Of a stretch of 64,000 nucleotides of DNA, positions 44,922 through 54,020 are shown in pieces. Below the pieces are notes generated by a model, which saw only the letters and a list, made by a program, of their open reading frames with translations, was not told the DNA's origin and did no database searches. Numbering within the stretch: position 1 is the first letter of the stretch; each line of letters starts with the position of its first letter. The position numbers and the translations under genes are program-made. The stretch comes from Trichocoleus sp. FACHB-46 (GTDB taxonomy: Bacteria > Cyanobacteriota > Cyanobacteriia > FACHB-46), in assembly GCF_014695385.1 (NCBI RefSeq), contig NZ_JACJOD010000013.1:62001-126000 (forward strand). Reading direction: 5' to 3'.

Positions 44922-45620
44922 TTGCTAACTGAAGTCTTCAGCCTTGTTTCTCCACCCAGCTTTTGGGTCCAGTTAACTGTTGTGGGCATCTGGCTCAGTT
45001 GTGTCGTGCTCTTGGCAGAGTGGCTAGGTCGTTATACAGAGACTGACGCAGAGATCGTTCGGAAAGTCGTCCATATCGGCGTGGGCAATGTCATTTTGCT
45101 AGCTTGGTGGCTCCAGATTCCCGCCTGGATGGGCATCACGGCTTCTGTTTTGGCTAGCGCGATCGCCTTTACTTCCTATTACGTCCCGATTTTGGCAAGC
45201 ATGAACAGCGTGGGTCGTAAAAGTTGGGGCACCTTTTTTTATGCCATTAGCATTGGGGTGTTGATTGCTTGGTTCTGGCCTATACACCAGCCTCAATACG
45301 CCGCTCTTGGCATCTTGGTGATGACTTGGGGAGATGGGCTAGCAGCTTTAATTGGTCGCCGTTTTGGTCGCCACCCTTACCAGCTTTGGGATATGCAAAA
45401 AAGCTGGGAAGGCTCATTGACGATGGCAGGCGTGAGCTACGTGGTCAGCAGCGCCATTTTGTTTGGAGTCCAAGGCAACACTTGGCAAACTTGGTGCATT
45501 CCTTTGGCCGTTGCCATAGTTGCCGCTGGCTTAGAAGCTTTTTCCAAGTTCGGAATCGATAACTTAACAGTCCCCATTGCCAGTGGAGCATTAAGTTTTT
45601 TATTAAGCAAAATTCTTTGA
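44922..45620 (+). CDS. Phytol/dolichol kinase family protein
   Basis: 232 residues from TTG 44922. Polytopic CTP-dependent kinase of the SEC59/VTE5 group with R-K-V-V-H-I-G, W-G-D-G-L-A-A-L-I-G-R-R-F-G-R-H, K-S-W-E-G-S-L-T-M and D-N-L-T-V-P-I. In cyanobacteria relatives phosphorylate phytol freed from chlorophyll so that it can be reused for tocopherol and chlorophyll synthesis. No strong ribosome binding site; the TTG is chosen because membrane helices begin directly after. Confidence 0.9.
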   Translation: MLTEVFSLVSPPSFWVQLTVVGIWLSCVVLLAEWLGRYTETDAEIVRKVVHIGVGNVILLAWWLQIPAWMGITASVLASAIAFTSYYVPILASMNSVGRKSWGTFFYAISIGVLIAWFWPIHQPQYAALGILVMTWGDGLAALIGRRFGRHPYQLWDMQKSWEGSLTMAGVSYVVSSAILFGVQGNTWQTWCIPLAVAIVAAGLEAFSKFGIDNLTVPIASGALSFLLSKIL

Positions 45621-46019
45621 CTGAGCTAATTATTTAGGTATATTTAGCCACTTTGATAATTGGTGCTTCAAATCATTTGTTAAGTTTCTATCAAAAAATA
45701 AGCACCTGTTTGATATCTTTAAAAAGTCAAGCCTGAACCAGATTTAAGCGTAAAAACAGATACAGTTTTAATCTTTCATTCAGCATAAACTATCAGTCTT
45801 TAGTTCTATGCCAAGCTAGATCTAGAGATTACAGTCATTAATCTAAAGTAAAAGCTAACGACTTCAGCTACTTCTGTTGACAGACTCTCGGATCAGTTAA
45901 ACCGCTTCTGTCGATAGATTAAAGGCGATACATGAGGAGAGATGATTGTAGCGTTCCGACTCAAGGAACGACATCATTTTATTTTCAATCGCCTTTTATC
46001 AATCACCTTATTGAAGTCA
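45621..46019. other. AT-rich intergenic region
   Basis: About 400 bases, markedly AT-rich (TTTAAAAAG, AATCATTTG runs). No convincing small frame, tRNA signature or strong hairpin. It probably contains the promoter of the downstream membrane protein. Confidence 0.5.
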
Positions 46020-46685
46020 ATGAATTTAGTTAGCCCAATTAACCTAGATTTTTTTAATTTTGATATCCCTTTATTGCGCTCTAAAGAATCTGCATTTGCC
46101 ATTGAGGACTTGCCTGGTTTATGGCGAATTCATTGGCAGGTAGGTGATAAAACCATCATTTCCACTTTTTATACGCGCATCGATCAAGCGTGTCTGCTTT
46201 GGGGAGTCATTTCGATCGCCATCTTTGCAACAGCTCAATTTCTACCTATCAGTTGGAGTTTGCAAGCTATTTGGTGGTCCGCCTTAACGGTATTCGGCAC
46301 TCTGGGTATGCATCTATTAACAGAACCCTGGAGCCGATTTGAGCATTTCAAGTGGGTGTTGCGCTGGTGGGCTTGGTTAATGCTCGGTGGTGTAGTGATT
46401 ACTGACCTCAGCATTTTTTGGGGTTGGGGCGATATGTTGTTGCAGCTTTGCCCCCTATGGCTGGGATTAAACGCAGTGGGTTATTTGGGGACAGGTTGGC
46501 GGATGCGATCGCGAGCCTTCATTTTAGTTGCGCTCATTCATTTGCTCGGCATCCTCATCCTGCCTTACTTTGCAGCTTGGCAATTTTTGCTGACTGGAGT
46601 TGTAATCGGGGTCAGCGCTCTGCTAATAGCAGAACTACAGTGGGATTCCAACGGCAACTGCACTCAAGAAATCTTAGCGGACTAA
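46020..46685 (+). CDS. Polytopic membrane protein, unknown
   Basis: 221 residues from ATG 46020; a TTG at 45942 would add 26 basic residues and is less likely. A soluble N-terminal part contains E-D-L-P-G-L-W-R-I-H-W-Q-V-G; about six membrane helices follow, rich in Trp. It resembles conserved cyanobacterial membrane proteins with an unknown role. No motif supports a function. Confidence 0.7.
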   Translation: MNLVSPINLDFFNFDIPLLRSKESAFAIEDLPGLWRIHWQVGDKTIISTFYTRIDQACLLWGVISIAIFATAQFLPISWSLQAIWWSALTVFGTLGMHLLTEPWSRFEHFKWVLRWWAWLMLGGVVITDLSIFWGWGDMLLQLCPLWLGLNAVGYLGTGWRMRSRAFILVALIHLLGILILPYFAAWQFLLTGVVIGVSALLIAELQWDSNGNCTQEILAD

Positions 46686-46939
46686 CTATTTTAGATAAGC
46701 TAATTAACTAAGTTAGCGATCGCAACAAAACAGCAAAAAGTTTGGCAGATTAAATCTGGATACTCATGATTAAACTCGGCGAAAAATAAAGGAATACTTC
46801 ACCGAGTCAAAGATATTTACGAGTAAAACCACGAGCCAATTCGGATAACTAACAACAGTCCTCAAGCAACTTAGGATTGCACTAACTAAGGTTGCATTTA
46901 GCCCCTTAGATAGTGCAGAACCGCTAAGCGCCCGATTAA

Positions 46940-47089
46940 CTACCAATCATGAGACCGACTGGATCTCACATCTCCTTCAAAAGGCTGGACACCCGTTGCA
47001 GGATACTCATCGTCAGTAGGGCTAAAGATTCGATTCACCGCACCAAAAATAAACTGAATCAAATCATTGAAGACGGCACGTAATTTCAT
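46940..47089 (-). CDS. Conserved-type 49-residue cyanobacterial protein
   Basis: ATG 47089 opens a 49-residue frame. Residues 1-22 form an amphipathic helix (K-L-R-A-V-F-N-D-L-I-Q-F-I-F-G-A-V), and the centre reads F-S-P-T-D-D-E-Y-P-A-T-G-V-Q-P-F-E-G-D, a motif I recognise from small cyanobacterial proteins of unknown function; the tail is Ser/Arg/His. It could be membrane-peripheral. Short genes of this size are commonly left unannotated. Confidence 0.7.
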   Translation of the reverse strand: MKLRAVFNDLIQFIFGAVNRIFSPTDDEYPATGVQPFEGDVRSSRSHDW

Positions 47090-47793
47090 AAGGTTTCTCT
47101 CAAGATTAGTGAGTAGTGACTCGACCTAAACTAAGCTGTGTAACCTGATACTTTTATTATCTTCAACTCTTCCAGAACGAGTTGAAATTTGTATAATTCT
47201 TTAGCTTAATTGGAGCATCATTTACTCTTCTTGATACTGCTTTACCTTTAAACAGCTAGTGAGAACTTCTTTGGGTACAAGCCAGAGCGATCGCCCTGAG
47301 ATTTTTGAGCTTTTTCATAGACACAATTACTAATTCGTCAAACCTGGGCGCTAAGCGCAGCAGCTAAACTCTTATTGTTTTTAAGCTAAGTCAAGCACCT
47401 AGTTTTGCAAAAAATCACTATAAATTGGTGGGTTAAATCTCTAGAGCATTCCTAGTACGGATAGCCTGTTGGCTAGTAGGCAGGAGCTTCACCTCACTGC
47501 TTGCAGACTGCTCCTATCATGCAATTTTGACAAAATCAGTGAAACCTTAGCAGAAGCTTTATCTAATTTTGGTAAATTTGACTATAATTAGAACAAAGGC
47601 TCTGGGACGACAAGAATAGTCGTGTTAGAAGCACCTTGAATGCACTAACTGACACGCCAATTAGCAACTCATTGTGGAAAGGTGTTGAGAAAAATGGCTG
47701 AATTGCTGAGTTGAGGCAACCTAGAGGGTTGGTTGTAGAGTTGCTGCCTTCGCAAAAATCAAACGTGAGAATTTTGTTGGTCTAGGAGAAAAT
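47090..47793. other. Long upstream region of pncB
   Basis: About 700 bases without a gene I can support. TATAAT at 47583-47588 is a possible -10 box, and ACGAC/GTCGT (47607-47611, 47619-47623) is an inverted repeat just after its expected start point. This pair is a candidate NAD-cluster promoter with an operator for the NrtR-type regulator, but spacing to the start (about 200 bases) makes a long leader. Confidence 0.35.
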
Positions 47794-49155
47794 GTGACCC
47801 ATTTAGAACTAACGCTACAGCCAGAAGATTATAGTTTGCTGACCGATCTTTACCAGCTCACTATGTCGGCTTGCTATGTCGGAGAAAGCATTGAGCGACG
47901 TCGGGCTAGTTTTGAGCTCACTGTGCGACGCTTGCCAGAAAATTTTGGCTATTTGGTGGCGATGGGTTTGGCGCAAGCATTGGAGTACTTAGAAAAGCTC
48001 CAATTTAGTCCAGCACAAATTGCAGCCTTACAAACCAGTGGGATTTTTAGCCACGCTCCCGATCGCTTCTGGACCTTGCTAGAAACTGCCCGCTTTACCG
48101 GAGATGTCTGGGCTGTCTCAGAAGGGACCGTTGTCTTTGCCAATGAACCGCTTTTAAGAGTAGAAGCTCCCTTGTGGCAAGCCCAAATTGTGGAAACCTA
48201 TCTCTTAAATGTGCTGAATTACCAAACACTCATTGCCACTCGCGCCGCCCGGATGCGAGATGCGGCGGGTCCACAAGCGGTGCTATTAGAATTTGGTACT
48301 CGTCGGGCTTTTAGCCCTCAGGCAGCACTCTGGGCGGCAAGAGCCGCTTTAGGTGCTGGGCTAGATGCTACTTCTAATGTGCTCGCGGCCCTCCAGCTCG
48401 GTCGTCAACCCGCTGGGACGATGGCTCACTCCTTAGTCATGGCTTTAGCAACCCTCCAAGGAAGCGAAATGGAAGCGTTTACGGCCTTTCACCGCTACTT
48501 TCCGGGGGCTCCTTTGTTGATTGACACTTACAACACGATCGCCGCTGCCGATCAACTTGCTCAGCAAGTCGAAGCTGGCACCCTGACGTTGGAAGGGGTA
48601 CGGATTGACTCTGGAGATTTGGCTATACTTTCCCAACAAGTGCGATCGCGGCTTCCGGGTGTACCCATTTTTGCCAGTGGAGATCTAGATGAGTGGAAAA
48701 TTGCAGAATTACGAGGCGCAGGTGCTTGCATTGATGGCTACGGTTTAGGTACCCGCTTAGTCACCGGAGAGCCTGTCAACGGAGTTTATAAGCTCGTCGA
48801 ACTGGATGGTCGGCCAGTTATGAAAGAGGCTAGCGGTAAGTTAACTTATCCTGGACGCAAGCAAATTTTTCGCTGCTTTGAACACGGACAAATCCACAGC
48901 GATCGCTTAGGGTTGATCACAGAAATGCCTAATCATGAACAACCGTTGTTACAACCCGTCTTTAAACAAGGGGAGCGCTTGCAATCAACCGAAACCTTAG
49001 AGGCGATCGCAGAGCGCACCAGCGTCTCTGTCGCGAGTTTACCCGCCGAGTTACGTCGCCTCCAATGCCCATCACCCCCACCTCTAGAAATTTCCGCTTC
49101 TCTCCTAGAGCTAACGAATCAAACCCGCCACGCCCGACCGTCACGAAACGATTAG
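47794..49155 (+). CDS. pncB: Nicotinate phosphoribosyltransferase
   Basis: First step of NAD salvage from nicotinate, cytosolic, ATP-coupled. 453 residues from GTG 47794 after AGGAGAAAAT. Family landmarks: L-L-T-D-L-Y-Q-L-T-M-S, the E-F-G-T-R-R-A loop, A-G-T-M-A-H-S, F-P-G-A-P-L-L-I-D-T-Y-N-T, R-I-D-S-G-D-L, F-A-S-G-D-L and G-L-G-T-R. First of three NAD genes in a row. Confidence 0.95.
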   Translation: MTHLELTLQPEDYSLLTDLYQLTMSACYVGESIERRRASFELTVRRLPENFGYLVAMGLAQALEYLEKLQFSPAQIAALQTSGIFSHAPDRFWTLLETARFTGDVWAVSEGTVVFANEPLLRVEAPLWQAQIVETYLLNVLNYQTLIATRAARMRDAAGPQAVLLEFGTRRAFSPQAALWAARAALGAGLDATSNVLAALQLGRQPAGTMAHSLVMALATLQGSEMEAFTAFHRYFPGAPLLIDTYNTIAAADQLAQQVEAGTLTLEGVRIDSGDLAILSQQVRSRLPGVPIFASGDLDEWKIAELRGAGACIDGYGLGTRLVTGEPVNGVYKLVELDGRPVMKEASGKLTYPGRKQIFRCFEHGQIHSDRLGLITEMPNHEQPLLQPVFKQGERLQSTETLEAIAERTSVSVASLPAELRRLQCPSPPPLEISASLLELTNQTRHARPSRND

Positions 49156-49214
49156 ATTCTCTCCATCAACTTGCCTGTTCTTACAGCTCACCTATCCCGT
49201 TGGCAACTTAACCT

Positions 49215-49814
49215 ATGCCGAACATTGCGCTCTTTGGCACCAGTGCTGATCCACCCACCGCCGGACATCAAGCCATCTTGGGTTGGTTATCTCAACAGTT
49301 CGACTATGTGGCCGTTTGGGCTTCTAATAATCCTTTCAAATCTCATCAAACGCCTCTAGAGCATCGAAGCGCTATGCTCCAGCTCTTGATTCAAGATATT
49401 GAACCACCACGACACAATATCAGCTTGCATCCAGAACTCAGCAGTTCTCGTGCCCTAATCACCGTTGAACAGGCGCAGCAGCAATGGCCTGATGCCCACC
49501 TCACCTTTACAATCGGTGCGGATTTAGTCGCCCAATTGCCCACTTGGTACCGAGTAGAAGACCTACTACAACAAGTCAAGCTGTTGGTTATTCCTCGCCC
49601 AGGTTACCCTCTAAAGGATAATGATTTGGCGGAGTTGAGGCAGCTTGGTGCCAAAATTGCGATCGCTAATTTGACTGGACCTGCCATTTCTTCCACCGCC
49701 TATCGGGAAGCAGGCCACGCAGAAGCATTATCCCCAACCGTTGAAGCTTATATTCATCAAGAGCAATTGTACGCATGGCAGGAAACCGCCCCAAAAAGAG
49801 TGCAGATCCGGTAA
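49215..49814 (+). CDS. nadD: Nicotinate-nucleotide adenylyltransferase
   Basis: Adds AMP to nicotinate mononucleotide giving deamido-NAD. 199 residues. N-terminal nucleotidyltransferase motif [12 protein letters not shown] (the TxGH form of HxGH), W-A-S-N-N-P-F-K, then I-S-S-T-A-Y-R at the end, a variant of I-S-S-T-x-I-R. Starts 59 bases after pncB and overlaps the next gene by 40 bases, so they are translated from one transcript. Confidence 0.93.
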   Translation: MPNIALFGTSADPPTAGHQAILGWLSQQFDYVAVWASNNPFKSHQTPLEHRSAMLQLLIQDIEPPRHNISLHPELSSSRALITVEQAQQQWPDAHLTFTIGADLVAQLPTWYRVEDLLQQVKLLVIPRPGYPLKDNDLAELRQLGAKIAIANLTGPAISSTAYREAGHAEALSPTVEAYIHQEQLYAWQETAPKRVQIR

Positions 49815-50521
49815 CCCAACCAGCATTGGCGGACTTCAAAGTTGGAGTAGACAACGTCATTTTTTCAGTGGACACAGCTCAGAATCGGCTCCTAGCTTTA
49901 TTAGTGATGCGCCAGGAAGAACCTTTCCTTGGCCAATGGTGCTTGCCAGGAACCTTAGTGCGGCAAGGAGAATCTTTAGAGGACGCTGCCTATCGAATTC
50001 TGGCCGAAAAAATTCGGGTCAAGAACCTTTATCTAGAACAGCTCTATACCTTTGGAGAACCAGGCCGCGATCCTAGAGAATCACCTGACAGTTATGGAGT
50101 GCGTTATCTCTCCGTCAGCTACTTTGCCCTAGTACGGTTTGAAGACGCTGAACTGATCGCCAATGGGGTGAGTGGCATCGCTTGGTACCCTCTCGAGCAA
50201 GCGCCCCAACTAGCCTTCGATCACAACCAAATTCTGAAATACGGATATCAACGACTGCGCAACAAATTGGAATACAGCCCAGTAGCCTTCGAGGTGTTAC
50301 CAGACGTATTTACACTCAACGACCTCTATCAACTCTACACAACCGTTCTAGGGGAAAATTTTTCAGACTACTCCAATTTTCGCTCTCGTTTACTCAAGCT
50401 TGGCTTTCTCCATGACACTGGCATCAAAGTGTCACGGGGAGCAGGACGCCCTGCCAGTCTCTACCGCTTTGATGCCAATGCATTTACCCCGTTCAAGGAC
50501 AAACCGCTGGTGTTCATTTAA
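49775..50521 (+). CDS. nrtR: NrtR-type Nudix-related transcriptional regulator
   Basis: 248 residues. Residues about 20-150 form a Nudix fold and about 165-240 a winged helix (L-Y-Q-L-Y-T-T-V-L, then [10 protein letters not shown]). The Nudix box reads [21 protein letters not shown]: the R-E-x-x-E-E catalytic core is changed (I and K replace Glu), so it probably binds ADP-ribose-type effectors without hydrolysing them. NrtR proteins control NAD genes, which fits its overlap with nadD. Function and direction (repression) are inferred from the family. Confidence 0.88.
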   Translation: MAGNRPKKSADPVTQPALADFKVGVDNVIFSVDTAQNRLLALLVMRQEEPFLGQWCLPGTLVRQGESLEDAAYRILAEKIRVKNLYLEQLYTFGEPGRDPRESPDSYGVRYLSVSYFALVRFEDAELIANGVSGIAWYPLEQAPQLAFDHNQILKYGYQRLRNKLEYSPVAFEVLPDVFTLNDLYQLYTTVLGENFSDYSNFRSRLLKLGFLHDTGIKVSRGAGRPASLYRFDANAFTPFKDKPLVFI

Positions 50522-50795
50522 CTTTACTTAATATTTACAAAGCCTTAAAGACTACGTAAAGCAGTACCTAGAACGTATCTAATCGCTGAAATAGATTGAC
50601 TAACATATAGCGGAATAAACTAAATCTCATAAACCAATGAGGGTCAAAAGCTGGGAGGTTTCGATAATAAAAATATATTGTAAAAAACTTTAGAACGACG
50701 TTTAATGCAATAATAGTAACTTTAGTTATTAAAAACACTAAGTTTATTTGCTACTAGTTAGAAACCCTTAACAGGAAACAAACAAGAAACACTGA

Positions 50796-52802
50796 ATGTC
50801 TCCCAATCAACTACTGATAAAGTACGCTCTCCGATACCCACTTTGGAATGTCATCACCATAGTATTGGGTTTTTCTGGAGCCCTGTTTAATGGTGTTAGC
50901 ACGACTCTAATTGTGCCTGTAGTCTTGAGTTTTCTAGGTCAAGATGTAGTTCTGCAGGGCGGACCACCCGTAATTCAAAAAATTATGGGCATGTTCAGTG
51001 GTGCACCTGAACAATATCGTCTGATTTTAATGTTGGGAGCAATTCTATTTGCGATTGGTCTCAAGAATGTAATTGGATACATCAATTCTCTATCCTCAGG
51101 TCATTTAGCTAGATTGTTAGTTAATGATTTGAGGAAAGAAGGGCTAAGAATTCTCTTAGAAGTCGATCTGGATTTCTATAGCCAAATTAAGGTTGGGGAC
51201 ATTACTAACCGAATTGGTAACGAGGTTAGCCGAACTGCTCGCTCAGTTCAAATTATCTTTCAGCTTATTTCAACAACTACTACGATCTTAGTATTTGTTG
51301 GTATTCTATTATCAATATCTTGGGAGCTGACCCTAGCTTCTACGTTCCTGCTTTCACTAGTTATTTTAGTTAATCAATTTTGGATTCGCCGATCTAAAGA
51401 GTTTGGTCGTACGTTAACTGAAATTGCCCGTATTTACACGAGTCGCCTCATAGATATCTTGACAGGGATTCGACTGATTAAAGCTGCTGGTAATGAAGAA
51501 AAAGAATACAAACAATTAGAAGACTTAATTTTAGTCCGAGAGAAAGCCGAATTCCAATCTCAGGCTAACTCCTCAGCGATCGCACCCGTCAATGAAATGT
51601 CTGGCATCATCGCTGTTTTAACCATTCTATTTCTAGGTCGAACCTTCTTCTTTCAACAGCTAGAAGCGGTCTCCGCTGTATTACTGACCTATCTCTTTAT
51701 CCTCTTTCGATTACTCCCCGTTGTTGGTCAATTAAACGGCGCTCGCAATGGATTTGCAAATGCTTCGGCGAGTGTTGAAAGTGTGAGTGATTTTCTGCGT
51801 CGTGACAACAAACCATTCATGAAGAATGGCTCGTTACTCTACAGCAAACTGGAGAAAGGGATTCGGTTTGAGAATGTATCATTTGGCTATCCAAGCCGCA
51901 GCAGCTTGGTACTCAAAAATGTAGATCTCTGGGTTCCCAGAGGAACTACCTTAGCCTTGGTAGGAGCCTCAGGTGCAGGTAAGTCAACGCTTGTCGATTT
52001 GCTACCTCGGTTCTACGATCCCACCGAAGGCCGCATTACACTAGACGACCAAGATTTGCGAGAGTTCAACCTCCGATCGCTCCGACAGTCAATGGGAATC
52101 GTCAGTCAAGACACCTTCTTATTTAACGATTCAGTTCGCAACAATATTGCCTACGGCAAAGCAGATGCCACTGACGAGGATGTCATTGAGGCGGCCAAGC
52201 GATCTAATGCTCACGAGTTTATTTTGCAGCTACCTCAAGGCTTTGATACGCCTCTTGGCGATCGCGGCATTTTGCTCTCTGGAGGCCAGCGCCAACGGCT
52301 CGCGATTGCTCGGGCTCTGCTACGCAATCCAGAAATCTTGGTACTAGACGAAGCTACCAGTGCTTTAGATACAGTCTCTGAACGACTGGTGCAACAGGCG
52401 ATTGATGAATTAAGCCGCGATCGCACCACGATTGTCATCGCTCATCGTCTCTCTACGGTGCAGAAGGCTGACCAAATTGCAGTGATGGACAAAGGCTCTG
52501 TTGTAGAGCTGGGCTCCCATGAGGAACTTTTGAAGCAAGGTGGCTATTATGCGCGCCTATGCTTGATGCAGTTTTCGGAAGACACGCAAGAAGCGCTTAA
52601 ACTCAGCAAACATACTGCTGTCTCTAAAACCTCTTACGAAATTCGCAGCCGCCTGAATTCCATGATTGGTTCTCTAAAGCTGGTTGTTGATGGAATGGCA
52701 GAAAACTCAGAAGAAGCGAGTGAACTGACTGAAGAGGCTTACTATTCAGCCGTTAAACTACTGCAAACCTTAGAGTCTCTTGAAGAAGAAGCTAAGGTGT
52801 AA
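50796..52802 (+). CDS. ABC exporter (type IV fold) with degenerate HisKA-like C-terminus
   Basis: 668 residues: membrane domain with six helices (about 15-330), NBD (about 345-590) with Walker A G-A-S-G-A-G-K-S-T, Q-loop, signature L-S-G-G-Q-R-Q-R, Walker B I-L-V-L-D-E-A-T-S and switch His in I-V-I-A-H-R-L. Typical of MsbA/lipid-flippase-like exporters. Residues about 605-668 form an extra helical hairpin: S613-Y614-E-I-R-S-R-L-N-S-M-I-G-S-L-K resembles the HisKA H-box S-H-E-L-R-T-x-x-N, with Tyr in place of His. Its location before glycosyltransferase genes suggests glycan or glycolipid export. A terminator follows at 52880. Confidence 0.93.
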   Translation: MSPNQLLIKYALRYPLWNVITIVLGFSGALFNGVSTTLIVPVVLSFLGQDVVLQGGPPVIQKIMGMFSGAPEQYRLILMLGAILFAIGLKNVIGYINSLSSGHLARLLVNDLRKEGLRILLEVDLDFYSQIKVGDITNRIGNEVSRTARSVQIIFQLISTTTTILVFVGILLSISWELTLASTFLLSLVILVNQFWIRRSKEFGRTLTEIARIYTSRLIDILTGIRLIKAAGNEEKEYKQLEDLILVREKAEFQSQANSSAIAPVNEMSGIIAVLTILFLGRTFFFQQLEAVSAVLLTYLFILFRLLPVVGQLNGARNGFANASASVESVSDFLRRDNKPFMKNGSLLYSKLEKGIRFENVSFGYPSRSSLVLKNVDLWVPRGTTLALVGASGAGKSTLVDLLPRFYDPTEGRITLDDQDLREFNLRSLRQSMGIVSQDTFLFNDSVRNNIAYGKADATDEDVIEAAKRSNAHEFILQLPQGFDTPLGDRGILLSGGQRQRLAIARALLRNPEILVLDEATSALDTVSERLVQQAIDELSRDRTTIVIAHRLSTVQKADQIAVMDKGSVVELGSHEELLKQGGYYARLCLMQFSEDTQEALKLSKHTAVSKTSYEIRSRLNSMIGSLKLVVDGMAENSEEASELTEEAYYSAVKLLQTLESLEEEAKV

Positions 52803-52879
52803 GCCTGTAATAGCTAAAGGCTTCTGTGCACTATTACTAAATCATCCTGTTTGCCGATAAGAATAGCTTTTTGAGAGAG

Positions 52880-52921
52880 CAGGTCATTGTAGTTTTTTAC
52901 GCCAATGACCTGTTCTTTTTT
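52880..52921 (+). terminator. Terminator after ABC exporter gene
   Basis: CAGGTCATTG and CAATGACCTG form a perfect 10-base stem with a 13-base loop, followed by TTCTTTTTT. Just downstream lies the end of a convergent gene, so it may also serve that strand. Confidence 0.8.
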
Positions 52922-52933
52922 AGCTTCACTTCC

Positions 52934-53908
52934 TCATGCCTCATAAAGAAATCTGTAATGTACAAATACATCCTTGTATGGAATACTGCTAATCTTGCGA
53001 TCAAACAGCTTGTCTGTAATCGGCAAGAGTGCATTCTTGAACGGAATTTTACTTTTTTGCCATTCACAGAGTTGACCAAAAAGCTCATTACTAACCCCCA
53101 TATAATGCAAGTAGGTTAGTCTTTTGCCTTTGTCGTACAAAATATGTTGCTTTTCCTCAAAATGTTTGGAGGTAACACATACTCCTGTGCAATATTCTGA
53201 ATCACCATCAAACGTTAAATTGTAAGGCTTAAATAGCTTTTTTAAAGTCATATAATTAAGCAGACGTTGCTCACTCAGCTTGTCTCCAAAAATTCTGATT
53301 TCACCAGATGCCAAATCCTGAAGAAACACTTCTAGGTCAAGCTCTGTGATCGCACCTCGCTTCGCCCCCCAGAAACCACTACAGTGAAAGTAGCGTGAGA
53401 GGACATCTGTCGATCCATATGAATCTTGGAAAACTTCTATAAAACTATCAATCGTGTTTTTGTTGCTAGAAGTCTTTCTTTGAAAATCATGCACTATGAA
53501 ATCGTAGTCATCCAGCTTTTGAAAGATGTGATTGAGGGGACGAAAAACTAACGTATCGCAATCGATAAAAATAAATTTATCGAACTCCCCATCAAACGCA
53601 CAATATTTTCTACTGTGTTGAACTTTTTGAGCTTTCTTTTTCTTGCTTCCTAACTCGCTGGGATAGTCATAGTACAAGGCTTGTACTCTTGTCACAAATC
53701 TTTCCCACTTCTCAATAATTGCTTGATTCTCAAATAAAGAGACATTTTTTCTCTTGGTAATCTCTTTTTTAATTAAGTCGATATCGTTGTTATAAGGAAT
53801 TACACAAATCGGTATGTCTCGACTGTAGTTGGCTTCAACACTATTAAGCAAAGCAACCAACTGATCGTAGACATTATTGTTTGCTACTACGTAAATACCT
53901 TGTTGCAC
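52934..53908 (-). CDS. GT-A-like glycosyltransferase, paralogue 1
   Basis: 324 residues. N-terminal G-I-Y-V-V-A-N-N-N-V-Y-D-Q-L-V-A-L-L-N-S shares its wording with the two genes at 55344 and 56356. DxD-type metal motif F-I-D-C-D-T-L-V-F; later S-G-F-W-G-A-K-R-G and Y-L-H-Y-M-G-V-S, ending in H-Y-R-F-L-Y-E. These three define one family, which I recognise as a cyanobacterial group of unknown substrate. AT-rich with a Lys-rich stretch (K-K-K-K-A-Q-K). Probably adds a sugar to a surface glycan or lipid. Confidence 0.85.
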   Translation of the reverse strand: MQQGIYVVANNNVYDQLVALLNSVEANYSRDIPICVIPYNNDIDLIKKEITKRKNVSLFENQAIIEKWERFVTRVQALYYDYPSELGSKKKKAQKVQHSRKYCAFDGEFDKFIFIDCDTLVFRPLNHIFQKLDDYDFIVHDFQRKTSSNKNTIDSFIEVFQDSYGSTDVLSRYFHCSGFWGAKRGAITELDLEVFLQDLASGEIRIFGDKLSEQRLLNYMTLKKLFKPYNLTFDGDSEYCTGVCVTSKHFEEKQHILYDKGKRLTYLHYMGVSNELFGQLCEWQKSKIPFKNALLPITDKLFDRKISSIPYKDVFVHYRFLYEA

Positions 53909-54020
53909 AATTCAACCTCCCATTTAGAGTTGGCTCCTTAAAGGAGCATAGTAGCTTCCTTAAAATCAGAATGCCTGCTAAAGATAGAAATAATTTTGCT
54001 GTAACAGCTACACAGTTCTT

